DNA of 64,000 bases from Roseomonas nitratireducens. GTDB lineage: Bacteria; Pseudomonadota; Alphaproteobacteria; Acetobacterales; Acetobacteraceae. Shown one piece after another: positions 25,976 to 35,821 of this stretch (position 1 is the first letter of the stretch; each line of letters opens with the position of its first letter). The notes below the pieces were generated by a model that saw only the letters and a list, made by a program, of their open reading frames with translations, searched no databases and was not told the DNA's origin. The position numbers and the translations under genes are program-made. Where the stretch lies: assembly GCF_017813355.1 (NCBI RefSeq), contig NZ_JAGIYZ010000014.1:1-64000 (forward strand), written 5' to 3'.

Positions 25976-27682
25976 GGGCATCGGCGCGCCGAGCAGGTAG
26001 CCCTGGCAGGCGTCGCAGCCCGCCTCGCGCAGCGCCTGGAGCTGCGCCGGCGTCTCCACGCCCTCGGCCACCGTCGTCAGGCCCAGCGCCGCGGTCAGCT
26101 GGATCATGCCGCGGAAGAAGGCGCGGTCGCGCTCGGTCCCCGGCAGGCGCTCGATGAAGCGGCGGTCGAGCTTCACCAGCGTCGCCGGCAGGTCGCGCAG
26201 CCGCGCGAGCGAGGAATGGCCGACGCCGAAATCGTCGATGGCGAGGCCGAAGCCCGCTTCCCGCAGCGCGGTCAGCGTCGGCAGGGCCTGCTCGGACAGC
26301 GCCTCGGTCTCGGTGATCTCGAGGCAGAGCGCGGAGGCGGGCAGGCCGGCGGCCGAGACCATGCGGCAGAGATCGACCGCGAAGTCCGGCGCCCGCAGCT
26401 GGGTGGGGGAGACATTGACCGCGACGCGGCCGAAGGGGAGCCCTTCCTGCCGCCAGGCCGCGATCGAGGCCAGCGCGTCGCGCAGGATGCGGCGCCCCAG
26501 CGCGTCCATCAGCCCGTAATGCTCGGCGACCGGCACGAGTTCGTCCGGGTCACAGCGGCCGACGGCGGGGTCGCTGAAGCGCACCAGCGCCTCGAAGCCG
26601 AGCAGCTGGCCGTCCGAGCAGCGGAGGATCGGCTGGTAGGCGAGCCCGACCTCGTCGTTGCCGCGCAGCGCCGTGCGCAGCGCGCCGGCAAGCTCGATGC
26701 GGCGCAGCGAGCCGTCGGCGCGCGCCTCCTCGGAGCTGGCGACGCGGTCGCCGCCGCGGGTGCGCGCGTTGCGGATCGCGGCCTCGGCGCCACGCAGGCA
26801 GGCGGCGCCGTCGCCCACGGGGCTCGCGGCATGGCCGACGCTGGCCGTGAGGAAGATGCGCACGTCGCCGCCGCCCAACTGCTGCGCCACCGCGCCGTGC
26901 AGCCGCGCCGCGAGGGCCGGCAGCGTCATGGCGGCCTCGCCCTCGACGAGGACGGCGAATTCATCGTCGCCGAAGCGGGCGGTCAGCGCGCCGCGCCCGG
27001 CGGCCTGCTGGATGCGGCGCGCCGTCTCGATCAGCAGCGCGTCGGCCGCGCGGGGGCCGAAGGCCTCGTTCACGCGGCGGAAGCGGTCGAGGTCGATCAG
27101 CACCAGGCCGCAGGGGTCCCGCCGCGGGGTCAGCAGCCGCTCGATCAGCGCGGCGCGGTTGGCGATGCAGGTGAGAGGGTCTTCCCCGCGCTGGCGGCGG
27201 GCCTCTTCCTCGGCTTCCGCGATGCGGGCGAGGCGGTCGCTCTCGGCCTCGAAGCTGCGGCGGCGGGCCAGGACGCGTTCCATCGCCGCCTCGACGGCGC
27301 TGGCGATCTCCCCGCTGCGCAGCGGCTTGCGGATGAAGTCGGAGGCGCCGATCCGCACCGCTTCCGCGGCGTCGTCGACCGAGGCATGGCCGGTGATGAG
27401 CACGACCTCCGGACGCATCCGGCTGTCGGTGGCGTTGATGCGGCGGGCGAGGGCGAGCCCGTCCTCCCCCGGCATGCGGATGTCGCTGACGACGACGCCG
27501 AGGTTGCCGCGCTCGGCGATGATGCGCGCCGCGCTCTCGGCCGAGGGCGCGAGGCTCACCTCATGCCCGCGTCGGCGGAGCGCCTTGCCGATCTGTTCGA
27601 GGACCACCGGCTCGTCGTCGACGACGAGAACTCCGAGTCCGGAACGGTCGTCGGTCGTTGCGTTGAGGAAGGCGGACGACAT
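25928..27682 (-). CDS. Response regulator with GGDEF and EAL domains (c-di-GMP turnover)
   Basis: A 584-residue protein. The receiver domain (about 18-130) has the acidic pair VVDDEP, the phospho-acceptor Asp67 in VVSDIRMPG and a conserved lysine (IRKPL). The GGDEF domain (about 180-320) carries RFGDDEF instead of RFGGDEF, so diguanylate cyclase activity is doubtful. The EAL domain (about 330-580) has FEALVRF, NVSPTQL, ETEA, IDDFGVGHSSL and KLDRRFI, which looks complete. The likely net effect is c-di-GMP breakdown under phospho-control. It converges on a sensor kinase gene with a 48-base overlap and could be its partner. An ATG lies at 27682; a weaker in-frame start is at 27700. Confidence 0.92.
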   Translation of the reverse strand: MSSAFLNATTDDRSGLGVLVVDDEPVVLEQIGKALRRRGHEVSLAPSAESAARIIAERGNLGVVVSDIRMPGEDGLALARRINATDSRMRPEVVLITGHASVDDAAEAVRIGASDFIRKPLRSGEIASAVEAAMERVLARRRSFEAESDRLARIAEAEEEARRQRGEDPLTCIANRAALIERLLTPRRDPCGLVLIDLDRFRRVNEAFGPRAADALLIETARRIQQAAGRGALTARFGDDEFAVLVEGEAAMTLPALAARLHGAVAQQLGGGDVRIFLTASVGHAASPVGDGAACLRGAEAAIRNARTRGGDRVASSEEARADGSLRRIELAGALRTALRGNDEVGLAYQPILRCSDGQLLGFEALVRFSDPAVGRCDPDELVPVAEHYGLMDALGRRILRDALASIAAWRQEGLPFGRVAVNVSPTQLRAPDFAVDLCRMVSAAGLPASALCLEITETEALSEQALPTLTALREAGFGLAIDDFGVGHSSLARLRDLPATLVKLDRRFIERLPGTERDRAFFRGMIQLTAALGLTTVAEGVETPAQLQALREAGCDACQGYLLGAPMPSGDVGGFLRRGVPQA

Positions 27683-27737
27683 GGCGGAGTCCTGCGGCAA
27701 GCCTGATCACGACACGGGACCCGCCCCGAGTCGTGTT

Positions 27738-27766
27738 AATTTATTAAGACTTCTCTCGTATCTCAA
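27738..27766 (-). promoter_or_regulatory. Sigma-70-like promoter candidate for the REC-GGDEF-EAL gene
   Basis: On the minus strand TTGAGA (27766-27761) and TAAATT (27743-27738) are separated by exactly 17 bases, in an AT-rich island that stands out in this window. The -10 lies 55 bases before the ATG at 27682. It was read by eye and not scored. Confidence 0.4.
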
Positions 27767-27949
27767 CAACCCCTTTTGTTAGGAGATTTCGCCTTTTCCG
27801 CGCATTCGGCGGTCTGAGGCCACACGCATCGCGTGCAGAAGAGACCCTCCGCAGCGGCGGAAAGTCGGCGCATGATGGTCCTGCCGAGCCCCGCGAATGG
27901 CGGGCGGCCGCGCGATTCGGCCGGAATGACGCCTCGGTGGGAGGACACC

Positions 27950-28429
27950 ATGGACAGCATCCTGCCAGCCGCGCGGCGCTTGGGCGAATGTCTCAGAAAT
28001 CGTAAAGCCACGATTGCGGTAGCGGAGAGTTCCGTCGGCGGGCTGATGTCCGCCGCCCTTCTCTCCCAGCCCGGCGCGTCGGCCTATTTCCTGGGCGGGG
28101 CGGTGGTCTACACGGCGGCCGCACGGCAGGGCCTGCTCGGCATCGGGCCGGCGGAGATGGAGGGCATCCGATCCGCCTCCGAACCCTATGCGCTGCTGAT
28201 GGCGCGGACGGTGCGCCAGCGGCTCGGCGCCGATTGGGGCCTGGCGGAGACCGGCGCGGCCGGGCCGGCGGGCAACCGTTATGGCGACCCGGCCGGGCAT
28301 GCCTGCCTCGCGATCGCGGGGCCGGTGGAGCGCGTGATCACGCTGCGGACCGGCTCGGCGGACCGGGCGGGGAACATGCGGGCCTTCGCCCTGGCCCTGT
28401 TCGCCCTGGCCGAGGAGGCGATCGGCTGA
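27950..28429 (+). CDS. CinA C-terminal family protein (nicotinamide-nucleotide amidase type)
   Basis: A 159-residue protein corresponding to the stand-alone CinA C-terminal domain, PncC, which deamidates NMN in pyridine-nucleotide salvage. AVAESSVGGLMSAAL corresponds to the family's AESCTGGLL, FLGGAVVYTAAARQGLLG to FxGGxVxYxxxxK, and GADWGLAETGAAGPAGN to the G.T.GIAGP region. The family's usual AESCTGG cysteine is replaced by serine and the GIAGP isoleucine by alanine, so activity should be checked. GGGAGGAC precedes the ATG at 27950. Confidence 0.8.
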   Translation: MDSILPAARRLGECLRNRKATIAVAESSVGGLMSAALLSQPGASAYFLGGAVVYTAAARQGLLGIGPAEMEGIRSASEPYALLMARTVRQRLGADWGLAETGAAGPAGNRYGDPAGHACLAIAGPVERVITLRTGSADRAGNMRAFALALFALAEEAIG

Positions 28430-28491
28430 TCCGGGCTTGCGCGATCCCGCATACGACCTGACCTTCTCCCGGAACGGACGGAGGGACGGGC

Positions 28492-29340
<849 letters not shown>

Positions 29341-29367
29341 ACGCGCGGCGCCGCGGCGGGTAGGGCG

Positions 29368-30546
29368 GTGTTCGCGCCCTTCATCCTCGCGCTGCGCGCG
29401 GCCGGCGTACCGGCCTCGATCATGGAGTACCTCGCGCTGCTCCGCGCGATGAAGGAAGGCGTCGCGGGCTTCAGCGTCGATGACTTCTACCACCTGTCGC
29501 GCGCCGCGCTGGTGAAGGACGAGCGGCATCTCGACCGATTCGACCGCGTCTTCGGGGAGATCTTCAAGGGGCTGGAATCGCCGCAGGGCGAGGCGCCCCG
29601 CGAGCTCCCCGTCGAATGGCTCCGCAAGCTGGCCGAACGCGTGCTCACGCCCGAGGAGATGGAGCAGGTCAAGGCGCTCGGCGACTTCGACACGCTGATG
29701 GAGACGCTGAAGAAGCGGCTCGAGGAACAGAAGGGGCGGCACCAGGGCGGTTCGAAATGGATCGGCACGGCCGGCACCTCCCCCTTCGGCGCGCATGGCT
29801 ACAATCCGGAAGGGGTGCGGATCGGGCAGGAGTCCAGCCGGCACCGGCGCGCGGTGAAGGTGTGGGACCAGCGGACCTTCAGGGACCTGGACGAGGACGA
29901 GGCGCTATCGTCGCGCAACATGAAGGTGGCGCTGCGCCGGCTGCGCCGCTTCGCGCGCACGGGTGCCGCGACCGAGCTCGACCTGCCGGGGACGATCGGT
30001 GCCACGGCGCGCAACGGCGGATCGCTCGACCTGCACATGGTCCCGGAGCGCCACAACGCCGTGAAGGTGCTGCTGCTGATGGATATCGGCGGGTCGATGG
30101 ACGACCACATCCGCATCTGCCAGGAGCTGTTCACCGCCGCGCGGTCCGAGTTCAAGCACCTGGAATTCTGGTACTTCCACAACTGCCTCTACGAGCGCGT
30201 CTGGCGCACCAACCGCCGGCGGCGGGAGACGGAGCGCCCGACGATGGAGCTGCTCCGCACCTACGGCCCCGACTGGCGGCTGGTGATCGTGGGCGACGCG
30301 ACGATGAGCCCCTACGAGATCATCCAGCCCGGCGGCAGCGTCGAGCATTGGAACGAGGAAGCCGGGCAGGTCTGGATGAGCCGGGCCACGCGCCACTTCC
30401 GCAAGGCGGCCTGGCTCAACCCGGTCGATCCTTCGCATTGGCGCTACACCCAGTCCATCGGCATCCTGCAGCGGCTGATGGACAACCGCATGTACCCGCT
30501 GACGCTGGCGGGGCTCGAGACGATGGCGCGCGAGCTGGCGCGCTGA
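29368..30546 (+). CDS. VWA-domain (CoxE-like) protein
   Basis: A 392-residue partner of the MoxR ATPase. The N-terminal half is helical (FILALRAAGVPASIMEYLALLRAM). The C-terminal VWA domain begins at about residue 225 with the metal-site motif KVLLLMDIGGSMDDHI, where DxGGS stands for the usual DxSxS. It continues with FKHLEFWYFHNCLYERVW and a WRLVIVGDATMSPYEI strand carrying the later acidic site residue. It probably recognises the client of the ATPase. The start is a GTG at 29368. Confidence 0.85.
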   Translation: MFAPFILALRAAGVPASIMEYLALLRAMKEGVAGFSVDDFYHLSRAALVKDERHLDRFDRVFGEIFKGLESPQGEAPRELPVEWLRKLAERVLTPEEMEQVKALGDFDTLMETLKKRLEEQKGRHQGGSKWIGTAGTSPFGAHGYNPEGVRIGQESSRHRRAVKVWDQRTFRDLDEDEALSSRNMKVALRRLRRFARTGAATELDLPGTIGATARNGGSLDLHMVPERHNAVKVLLLMDIGGSMDDHIRICQELFTAARSEFKHLEFWYFHNCLYERVWRTNRRRRETERPTMELLRTYGPDWRLVIVGDATMSPYEIIQPGGSVEHWNEEAGQVWMSRATRHFRKAAWLNPVDPSHWRYTQSIGILQRLMDNRMYPLTLAGLETMARELAR

Positions 30547-30561
30547 GGGAAGGAAACGATC

Positions 30562-31758
30562 ATGGATGTGAAGCCCCGCCTGCCGCGCGGCCGCCAGTTC
30601 TTCGCCAATCCGGGGCCCACCAATATCCCGGATTCCATCCTCCAGGCGGTCGCGCATGTGACGGTCGACTTCAACGACCCGGCCTTCATATCGGTCTATG
30701 ACGGATGCGTCGCCGGGCTGAAGCGCGTCCTCAAGACGGAGCAGGAGGTGTTCCTCTACACCGGCTCCGGCCACGCGGCGTGGGAAGCGGCGCTGGTCAA
30801 TCTGTTCTCCCCGGGCGACATGCTGCTGGTGCCCGAGACCGGCTACTTCTCCGAATCCTGGGCGAAGATGGCGCAGGATCTCGGCCTGCGCTTCCGCACG
30901 ATCGAGGCCGATTGGCGCCGCGGCGTGGATTTCGGCGCGCTGCGCGCCGCACTCGCCGCCGATTCGGGCCATGAGATCAAGGCGATCTGCGCCGTGCACA
31001 ACGAGACGGCGACGGGCATGGTCCTGCCGCTGGCCGAACTGCGCGCCGCGCTCGACGCCACGGGCCATCCGGCGCTGCTGCTGGCGGACACCATCTCCTC
31101 GCTCGGCTCGATGGATTTCCGCATGGATGGCTGGGGCGTCGACATCGCGGTGGGCGGAAGCCAGAAGGGGCTGATGCTGCCGACCGGCATGTCCTTCACC
31201 GGCGTCTCGGCCAAGGCGATGGAAGCGCACAAGACGTCGACGCTGCCGAAATCCTACTTCAACTGGACCAACATGCTGACGCGCCGGCACCGGTCCTTCG
31301 TCGGCACGGTCCCGACCTCCCTGTTCTACGGGCTGCGCGAATCCATCCGGCTGCTGGAGGAGGAAGGGCTCGACGAGGTCTTCGCCCGCCATGCGCGGCT
31401 GGGCGAGGCGGTGCGCCGCTGCGTGCGCCACTGGTCGGGCAACAACGGGCCGACGCTGTTCTGCCTGACGCCGGACCGCTTCTCGGATTCCGTCACCGCG
31501 GTGCTGATGCCGGAAGGGCATGATGCCGACGCGGTCCGCCGCATCGCGCTCGGCACCTTCAACGTCTCGCTCGGCGGCGGGCTCGGGCGGCTCGGCGGCA
31601 AGGTGTTCCGCATCGGACACCTGGGCGACCTGAACGAGCCGATGATCCTCGGTACGCTTGCGTCCGTGGAGATGGCGCTGCGGCTCGCCGGCGTGCCGCA
31701 CGCGCCCGGCGGGGTAAACGCGGCGATCGAATACTTAGCCGAGGCCGCCCGCGCCTGA
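30562..31758 (+). CDS. PLP-dependent aminotransferase class V, serine-glyoxylate aminotransferase type
   Basis: A 398-residue fold-type I aminotransferase. It has the early NPGPTNIPDSI, the cofactor-phosphate segment YTGSGHAAWEAAL, LLADTISSLGSMDF with the PLP-binding Asp, and the Schiff-base lysine in VAVGGSQKGLMLPTGMSF. The later arginine-rich FRIGHLGDLNE closes the active site. This is the pattern of serine-glyoxylate and alanine-glyoxylate aminotransferases in glyoxylate and C1 metabolism. GGAAGGAAA lies just before the ATG. It follows the VWA gene by 15 bases and precedes the PHA synthase. Confidence 0.88.
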   Translation: MDVKPRLPRGRQFFANPGPTNIPDSILQAVAHVTVDFNDPAFISVYDGCVAGLKRVLKTEQEVFLYTGSGHAAWEAALVNLFSPGDMLLVPETGYFSESWAKMAQDLGLRFRTIEADWRRGVDFGALRAALAADSGHEIKAICAVHNETATGMVLPLAELRAALDATGHPALLLADTISSLGSMDFRMDGWGVDIAVGGSQKGLMLPTGMSFTGVSAKAMEAHKTSTLPKSYFNWTNMLTRRHRSFVGTVPTSLFYGLRESIRLLEEEGLDEVFARHARLGEAVRRCVRHWSGNNGPTLFCLTPDRFSDSVTAVLMPEGHDADAVRRIALGTFNVSLGGGLGRLGGKVFRIGHLGDLNEPMILGTLASVEMALRLAGVPHAPGGVNAAIEYLAEAARA

Positions 31759-31813
31759 CCCCGGCTTGCGCCCGCGCAAGGCGGCGCGGGCGCGGCCGGT
31801 GGCAGATGGGCGC

Positions 31814-33607
31814 ATGACCGGGACACCGCCGAAGCGCGGCGCCTTGCCGCCGCCCGCCGCACCCGAGACCGCCGAGGCGCGTCTCGGCCCCACCTTCCAC
31901 ACCTTCGACCGCGCGCTACGCGCGGCCGAGGCCCGCATCACCCAGGGCATGTCGCCAACCGCGATCAGCGGCGCCCTGCTCGACTGGGCTGTGCACATCG
32001 CGCGCGCGCCGGGCAAGCGGATGGAACTCGGCGCCCGCGCCTGGATCCAGGGACTGCGCTATCTCCTGTGGCTGCGGCACGCGATGGGCAGCAAGGCGCC
32101 CCCGCCGCTCGTCGCGCCGACCAACGGCGATACGCGCTTCACCGGGCCGGCTTGGCAGGCCTTCCCCTTCAACGCGATGGCGCAGGCGCATCTGCTGGCC
32201 GAAGCCTGGTGGCTGGAGGCGACGCGCGGCGTGCCTGGCCTGTCGCGCCGCCACGCGCAGCAGGTCGCGTTCATGATGCGCCAGGCGACGGACGTGCTCG
32301 CGCCGTCGAACCTGCCCTGGCTCAACCCCACCATCGCGCAGCGGACGCTTGCCGATCGCGGGATGAATCTGGTGCGGGGGGCGGAGAACGCGCTCGACGA
32401 CCTGGAGCGCACGCTCGCCGGCGCGCCGCCGGAAGGAACGGAAGCCTTCCGGCCGGGCCAGGAGGTCGCCGTCACGCCGGGCCGCGTCGTCTTCCGCAAC
32501 GAGCTGATGGAGCTGATCCAGTACGCGCCGACCACCGCGCAGGTTCATGCGGAGCCGGTGCTGATCGTCCCCGCCTGGATCATGAAGTACTACGTGCTGG
32601 ACCTGAGCCCGGAGAATTCGCTCGTGCGCTGGCTGGTGGCGCAGGGCTTCACGGTCTTCATGGTCTCCTGGAAGAACCCGGATGCGCGGGACAGGGAGAC
32701 CGGGCTCGACGACTACCGCCGGCGCGGGGTGATGGCGGCGCTCGACGCGGTCTCCGCCATCGTGCCGGACCGGCGCATCCATGCCTGCGGCTACTGCCTG
32801 GGCGGCACCATCCTCGCCATCGCCGCGGCGACCATGGCGCGGGACGCCGATGCGCGCCTCGCCTCGATGACGCTGCTCGCCGCGCAGACGGATTTCGCCG
32901 AGGCGGGCGAGCTGATGCTCTTCGTGGACGAGAGCCAGCTCGCCTTCCTCGAGGACATGATGTGGGACCGCGGCTATCTCGACACCCACCAGATGTCCGG
33001 CGCCTTCCAGGCGCTGCGGTCGAACGACCTAGTCTGGTCTCGGCTGATCCGCGACTACGTGCTGGGCGAGCGCAACGCGGTGACCGACCTGCTCGCCTGG
33101 AACAGCGACCAGACGCGCATGCCGGCGCGGATGCATGGCGAATACCTGCGCGGGCTGTTCCTCGAGAACCGGCTCACGGCGGGGCGCTACGCGGTCGAAG
33201 GGCGCGTCATCGCACTGTCGGACATCGGCGTGCCGATCTTCGCCGTCGGCACGCTGAAGGACCACATCGCGCCCTGGCGGTCGGTCTACAAGGTGTCGCT
33301 CTTCAGCGACACGGACGTGACCTTCGTGCTCACCTCGGGTGGGCACAATGCCGGCATCGTCAGCCCGCCCGAGAAGGACGGGCGGCATTTCCGCATCATG
33401 ACGCGGCGGCACGACGACACCTATCTCGACCCGGATTCCTGGGCCGCCCAGGCGCCAGACCGCGAAGGTTCATGGTGGCCAGCCTGGGCGGAATGGCTCG
33501 CCGGCGCCGGCGGCACGGGCATGGTCCCGCCGCCGGAGATGGGCGCGCCGGCGCGCGGCCTGCCGCCGATCGAGGACGCGCCCGGGACCTACGTGCTGAT
33601 GAAGTAA
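31814..33607 (+). CDS. phaC: Class I poly(3-hydroxyalkanoate) synthase
   Basis: A 597-residue alpha/beta-hydrolase-fold polymerase that joins hydroxyacyl-CoA units into PHA granules. The lipase-like box is GYCLGGT with the nucleophile Cys328. The other triad members are Asp483 in GTLKDHIAPWRS and His511 in TSGGHNAGIV. The N-terminal PhaC_N region (about 100-270, with LNPTIAQRTLADRGMNLVRGAENALDDL) is present. Length is normal for class I. No phaA, phaB or phasin gene is next to it. The ATG at 31814 was chosen; a longer frame exists upstream. Confidence 0.95.
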   Translation: MTGTPPKRGALPPPAAPETAEARLGPTFHTFDRALRAAEARITQGMSPTAISGALLDWAVHIARAPGKRMELGARAWIQGLRYLLWLRHAMGSKAPPPLVAPTNGDTRFTGPAWQAFPFNAMAQAHLLAEAWWLEATRGVPGLSRRHAQQVAFMMRQATDVLAPSNLPWLNPTIAQRTLADRGMNLVRGAENALDDLERTLAGAPPEGTEAFRPGQEVAVTPGRVVFRNELMELIQYAPTTAQVHAEPVLIVPAWIMKYYVLDLSPENSLVRWLVAQGFTVFMVSWKNPDARDRETGLDDYRRRGVMAALDAVSAIVPDRRIHACGYCLGGTILAIAAATMARDADARLASMTLLAAQTDFAEAGELMLFVDESQLAFLEDMMWDRGYLDTHQMSGAFQALRSNDLVWSRLIRDYVLGERNAVTDLLAWNSDQTRMPARMHGEYLRGLFLENRLTAGRYAVEGRVIALSDIGVPIFAVGTLKDHIAPWRSVYKVSLFSDTDVTFVLTSGGHNAGIVSPPEKDGRHFRIMTRRHDDTYLDPDSWAAQAPDREGSWWPAWAEWLAGAGGTGMVPPPEMGAPARGLPPIEDAPGTYVLMK

Positions 33608-33685
33608 GCCTCCCCCGGGGGTGACGAGCCGGGCGGGCGCCCCTACGCTTCGGTCAGCGCAAGCAAGACCAGGGGAAGCGTCCGC

Positions 33686-35821
33686 ATGAGTGCCACCAGC
33701 CGCGCCGTCTATCGCCATGGCGATATGGGCCGACTGTTCGATCCTGCCGCCATCGCCGTGATCGGCGCGAGCCCGCGCGCGGGCTCCTTCGCCGACCGCA
33801 CGATCCAGGCGCTGAAGGACTATACGGGCCGGCTGTATCTCGTGAACGCGCGCTACGAGAAGATCGGCGAGCGCGATTGCTTCCCCTCCGTCGCCGCGCT
33901 GCCCGAGGTGCCGGATTGCTGCATCGTCGTCGCCGCGAAGGACGCGGTGGAGGAGATCGCGTCGGACTGCGCGAAGGCCGGCGTCGGCGGCATCATGATC
34001 TACGCCTCCGGCTTCGCCGAGACGGGGCGGGATGCCGACATCGCGGCGCAGCAGCGCCTCGCGGCGATCGGGCGGGACGCAGGCATGCGGATCGTCGGGC
34101 CAAACTGCATCGGCATGCTGAACTTCCGGACCAAGGCCGGCGTGACCTTCATGATCCCGCCGCCGATGGAAGCCCCGCTTCCGCATGCGGTCGGGCTCGT
34201 CAGCCAGTCCGGCGCGCTCGGCTTCTCGCTGGCGCAATCAGTGATGCGGGGCGTGTCGGTCAGCCACCTGCTGACGACGGGCAATTCGTCGGACGTGGAC
34301 GTGGCGGACTGCGTGTCCTTCCTCGCGGACGATCCGGGCTGCGCGGCGATCGCCTGCGTGTTCGAAGGCATGCCCGACCCGATGCGCTTCATCCAGGCGG
34401 CGGAAGTGGCCGATGCCGCCAACAAGCCGCTGGTGGTGTTCAAGCTCGGCACCGGCGAGGCCGGCGCGGCGGCGGCGATGTCGCACACCGGCTCGCTCGC
34501 CGGCGAGACCGCCGCCTATCTCGCCGCCTTCGAGCGCGCGGGCGCGGTGGTGGTGAAGGATTTCGAGGCGCTGGTCGAAACCGCGGCCTTCCTCGCCAAG
34601 GCGCCACGGCCGCAGGCGCGCGGCGTCGCGGTCGTCGCCGTCTCGGGCGGTGCGGCGATCATGTCCGCGGACAAGGCGGAAGCGAACGGCGTGCCGCTGC
34701 CGCAGCCGACGCCGCCGGTCCAGGCCATCCTGGAAAGCCGCATCCCGGATTTCGGGTCCGCGCGGAATCCCTGCGACGTCACGGCTCAGGTGGCGAACGA
34801 CCCCGAGAGCCTGACCGCCTGCGCCGGCGCGATGCTGGGGGAAGAGCACTACGGCGCGCTGATCTACGCGCAGATCTACTCGACCGAACTCTCCGCCAAG
34901 CGGCCCGCCGAACTCGCGGCGATCGCCGAGAAGGCCGGCAAGCCGATCTGCGTGGTCTGGACCACGGAATGGCTCGAGGGCTTCGGCGCGAAGGAAGCGG
35001 AACAGAACCCGCGCATCGGCCTGTTCCGATCCATGGACCGCTGCTTCGCCGCGCTGTCGCACTGGCATGCCCGCGAGGCGCGCCGCGCCGCGGGGCCGCG
35101 CGCCTATACGCGGCTGTCGCGGCTCGAGGCGGCGGCGGAGGCGGCGGCGCTGATAGCCGCGTCGCAGGACCGCACGCTGACGGAGCGCGAGGCGAAGGCC
35201 GTGCTCGCCACCTATGGCGTGCCCGTGGTGCCGGAACGGCTGACGCAGACGGAGGATGAGGCCGTCGCGGCCGCCACGGCGCTCGGCTTTCCCGTTGCGA
35301 TGAAGGTCGAAAGCCCCGACCTGCCGCACAAGACGGAAGCCGGCGTGATCCGCCTGAAGCTGAAGGACGCGGCCGAGGTGCGCGAGGCCTTCCGCGCCGT
35401 CATGGCCAATGCGAAGCGCCACGCGCCCGGCGCGCGCATCAACGGCGTGCTCGTGCAGCCCATGGCCAAGCCTGGGGTCGAGGTGATGGTTGGCGGGCGG
35501 GTCGATCCACTGATGGGGCCGCTGATCGTCGCGGGCCTTGGCGGCGTGCTGGTGGAACTCATGCGCGATTCCGCGCTCGCGCTCGCCCCGGTCACCGTGG
35601 CGGAAGCGCGCGCGATGTTCCAGCGCCTGCGCGGCCGCGCGGCGCTGGAAGGCTTCCGCGGCGCGCCGGCAGCCGATCTCGACCGTCTGGCCGACATCGT
35701 CGCGCGCCTGTCCGAATTCGTGGCGGACCAGCGCGGCCGCGTCGCGGAACTCGACGTGAACCCGATCATCGTCGCCGGCAGCGAGGCTGTCGCCGTCGAC
35801 GCGCTGATCGTGAAGGCCTGA
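33686..35821 (+). CDS. NDP-forming acyl-CoA synthetase (acetate-CoA ligase family)
   Basis: A 711-residue fused enzyme. The CoA-binding Rossmann domain (about 14-140, LFDPAAIAVIGASPRAGSF) is followed by succinyl-CoA-ligase-like domains (about 150-450) and a C-terminal ATP-grasp domain (about 480-705, with AVLATYGVPVVPERL, GFPVAMKVESPDLPHKTEAGVI and VAELDVNPIIV). The phosphorylated histidine is in AAAMSHTGSLAGE. Alpha and beta parts are in one chain, as in protein-acyltransferase-like or feruloyl/pimeloyl-CoA synthetases. It may activate the acids that feed PHA made by the enzyme upstream. Confidence 0.88.
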   Translation: MSATSRAVYRHGDMGRLFDPAAIAVIGASPRAGSFADRTIQALKDYTGRLYLVNARYEKIGERDCFPSVAALPEVPDCCIVVAAKDAVEEIASDCAKAGVGGIMIYASGFAETGRDADIAAQQRLAAIGRDAGMRIVGPNCIGMLNFRTKAGVTFMIPPPMEAPLPHAVGLVSQSGALGFSLAQSVMRGVSVSHLLTTGNSSDVDVADCVSFLADDPGCAAIACVFEGMPDPMRFIQAAEVADAANKPLVVFKLGTGEAGAAAAMSHTGSLAGETAAYLAAFERAGAVVVKDFEALVETAAFLAKAPRPQARGVAVVAVSGGAAIMSADKAEANGVPLPQPTPPVQAILESRIPDFGSARNPCDVTAQVANDPESLTACAGAMLGEEHYGALIYAQIYSTELSAKRPAELAAIAEKAGKPICVVWTTEWLEGFGAKEAEQNPRIGLFRSMDRCFAALSHWHAREARRAAGPRAYTRLSRLEAAAEAAALIAASQDRTLTEREAKAVLATYGVPVVPERLTQTEDEAVAAATALGFPVAMKVESPDLPHKTEAGVIRLKLKDAAEVREAFRAVMANAKRHAPGARINGVLVQPMAKPGVEVMVGGRVDPLMGPLIVAGLGGVLVELMRDSALALAPVTVAEARAMFQRLRGRAALEGFRGAPAADLDRLADIVARLSEFVADQRGRVAELDVNPIIVAGSEAVAVDALIVKA

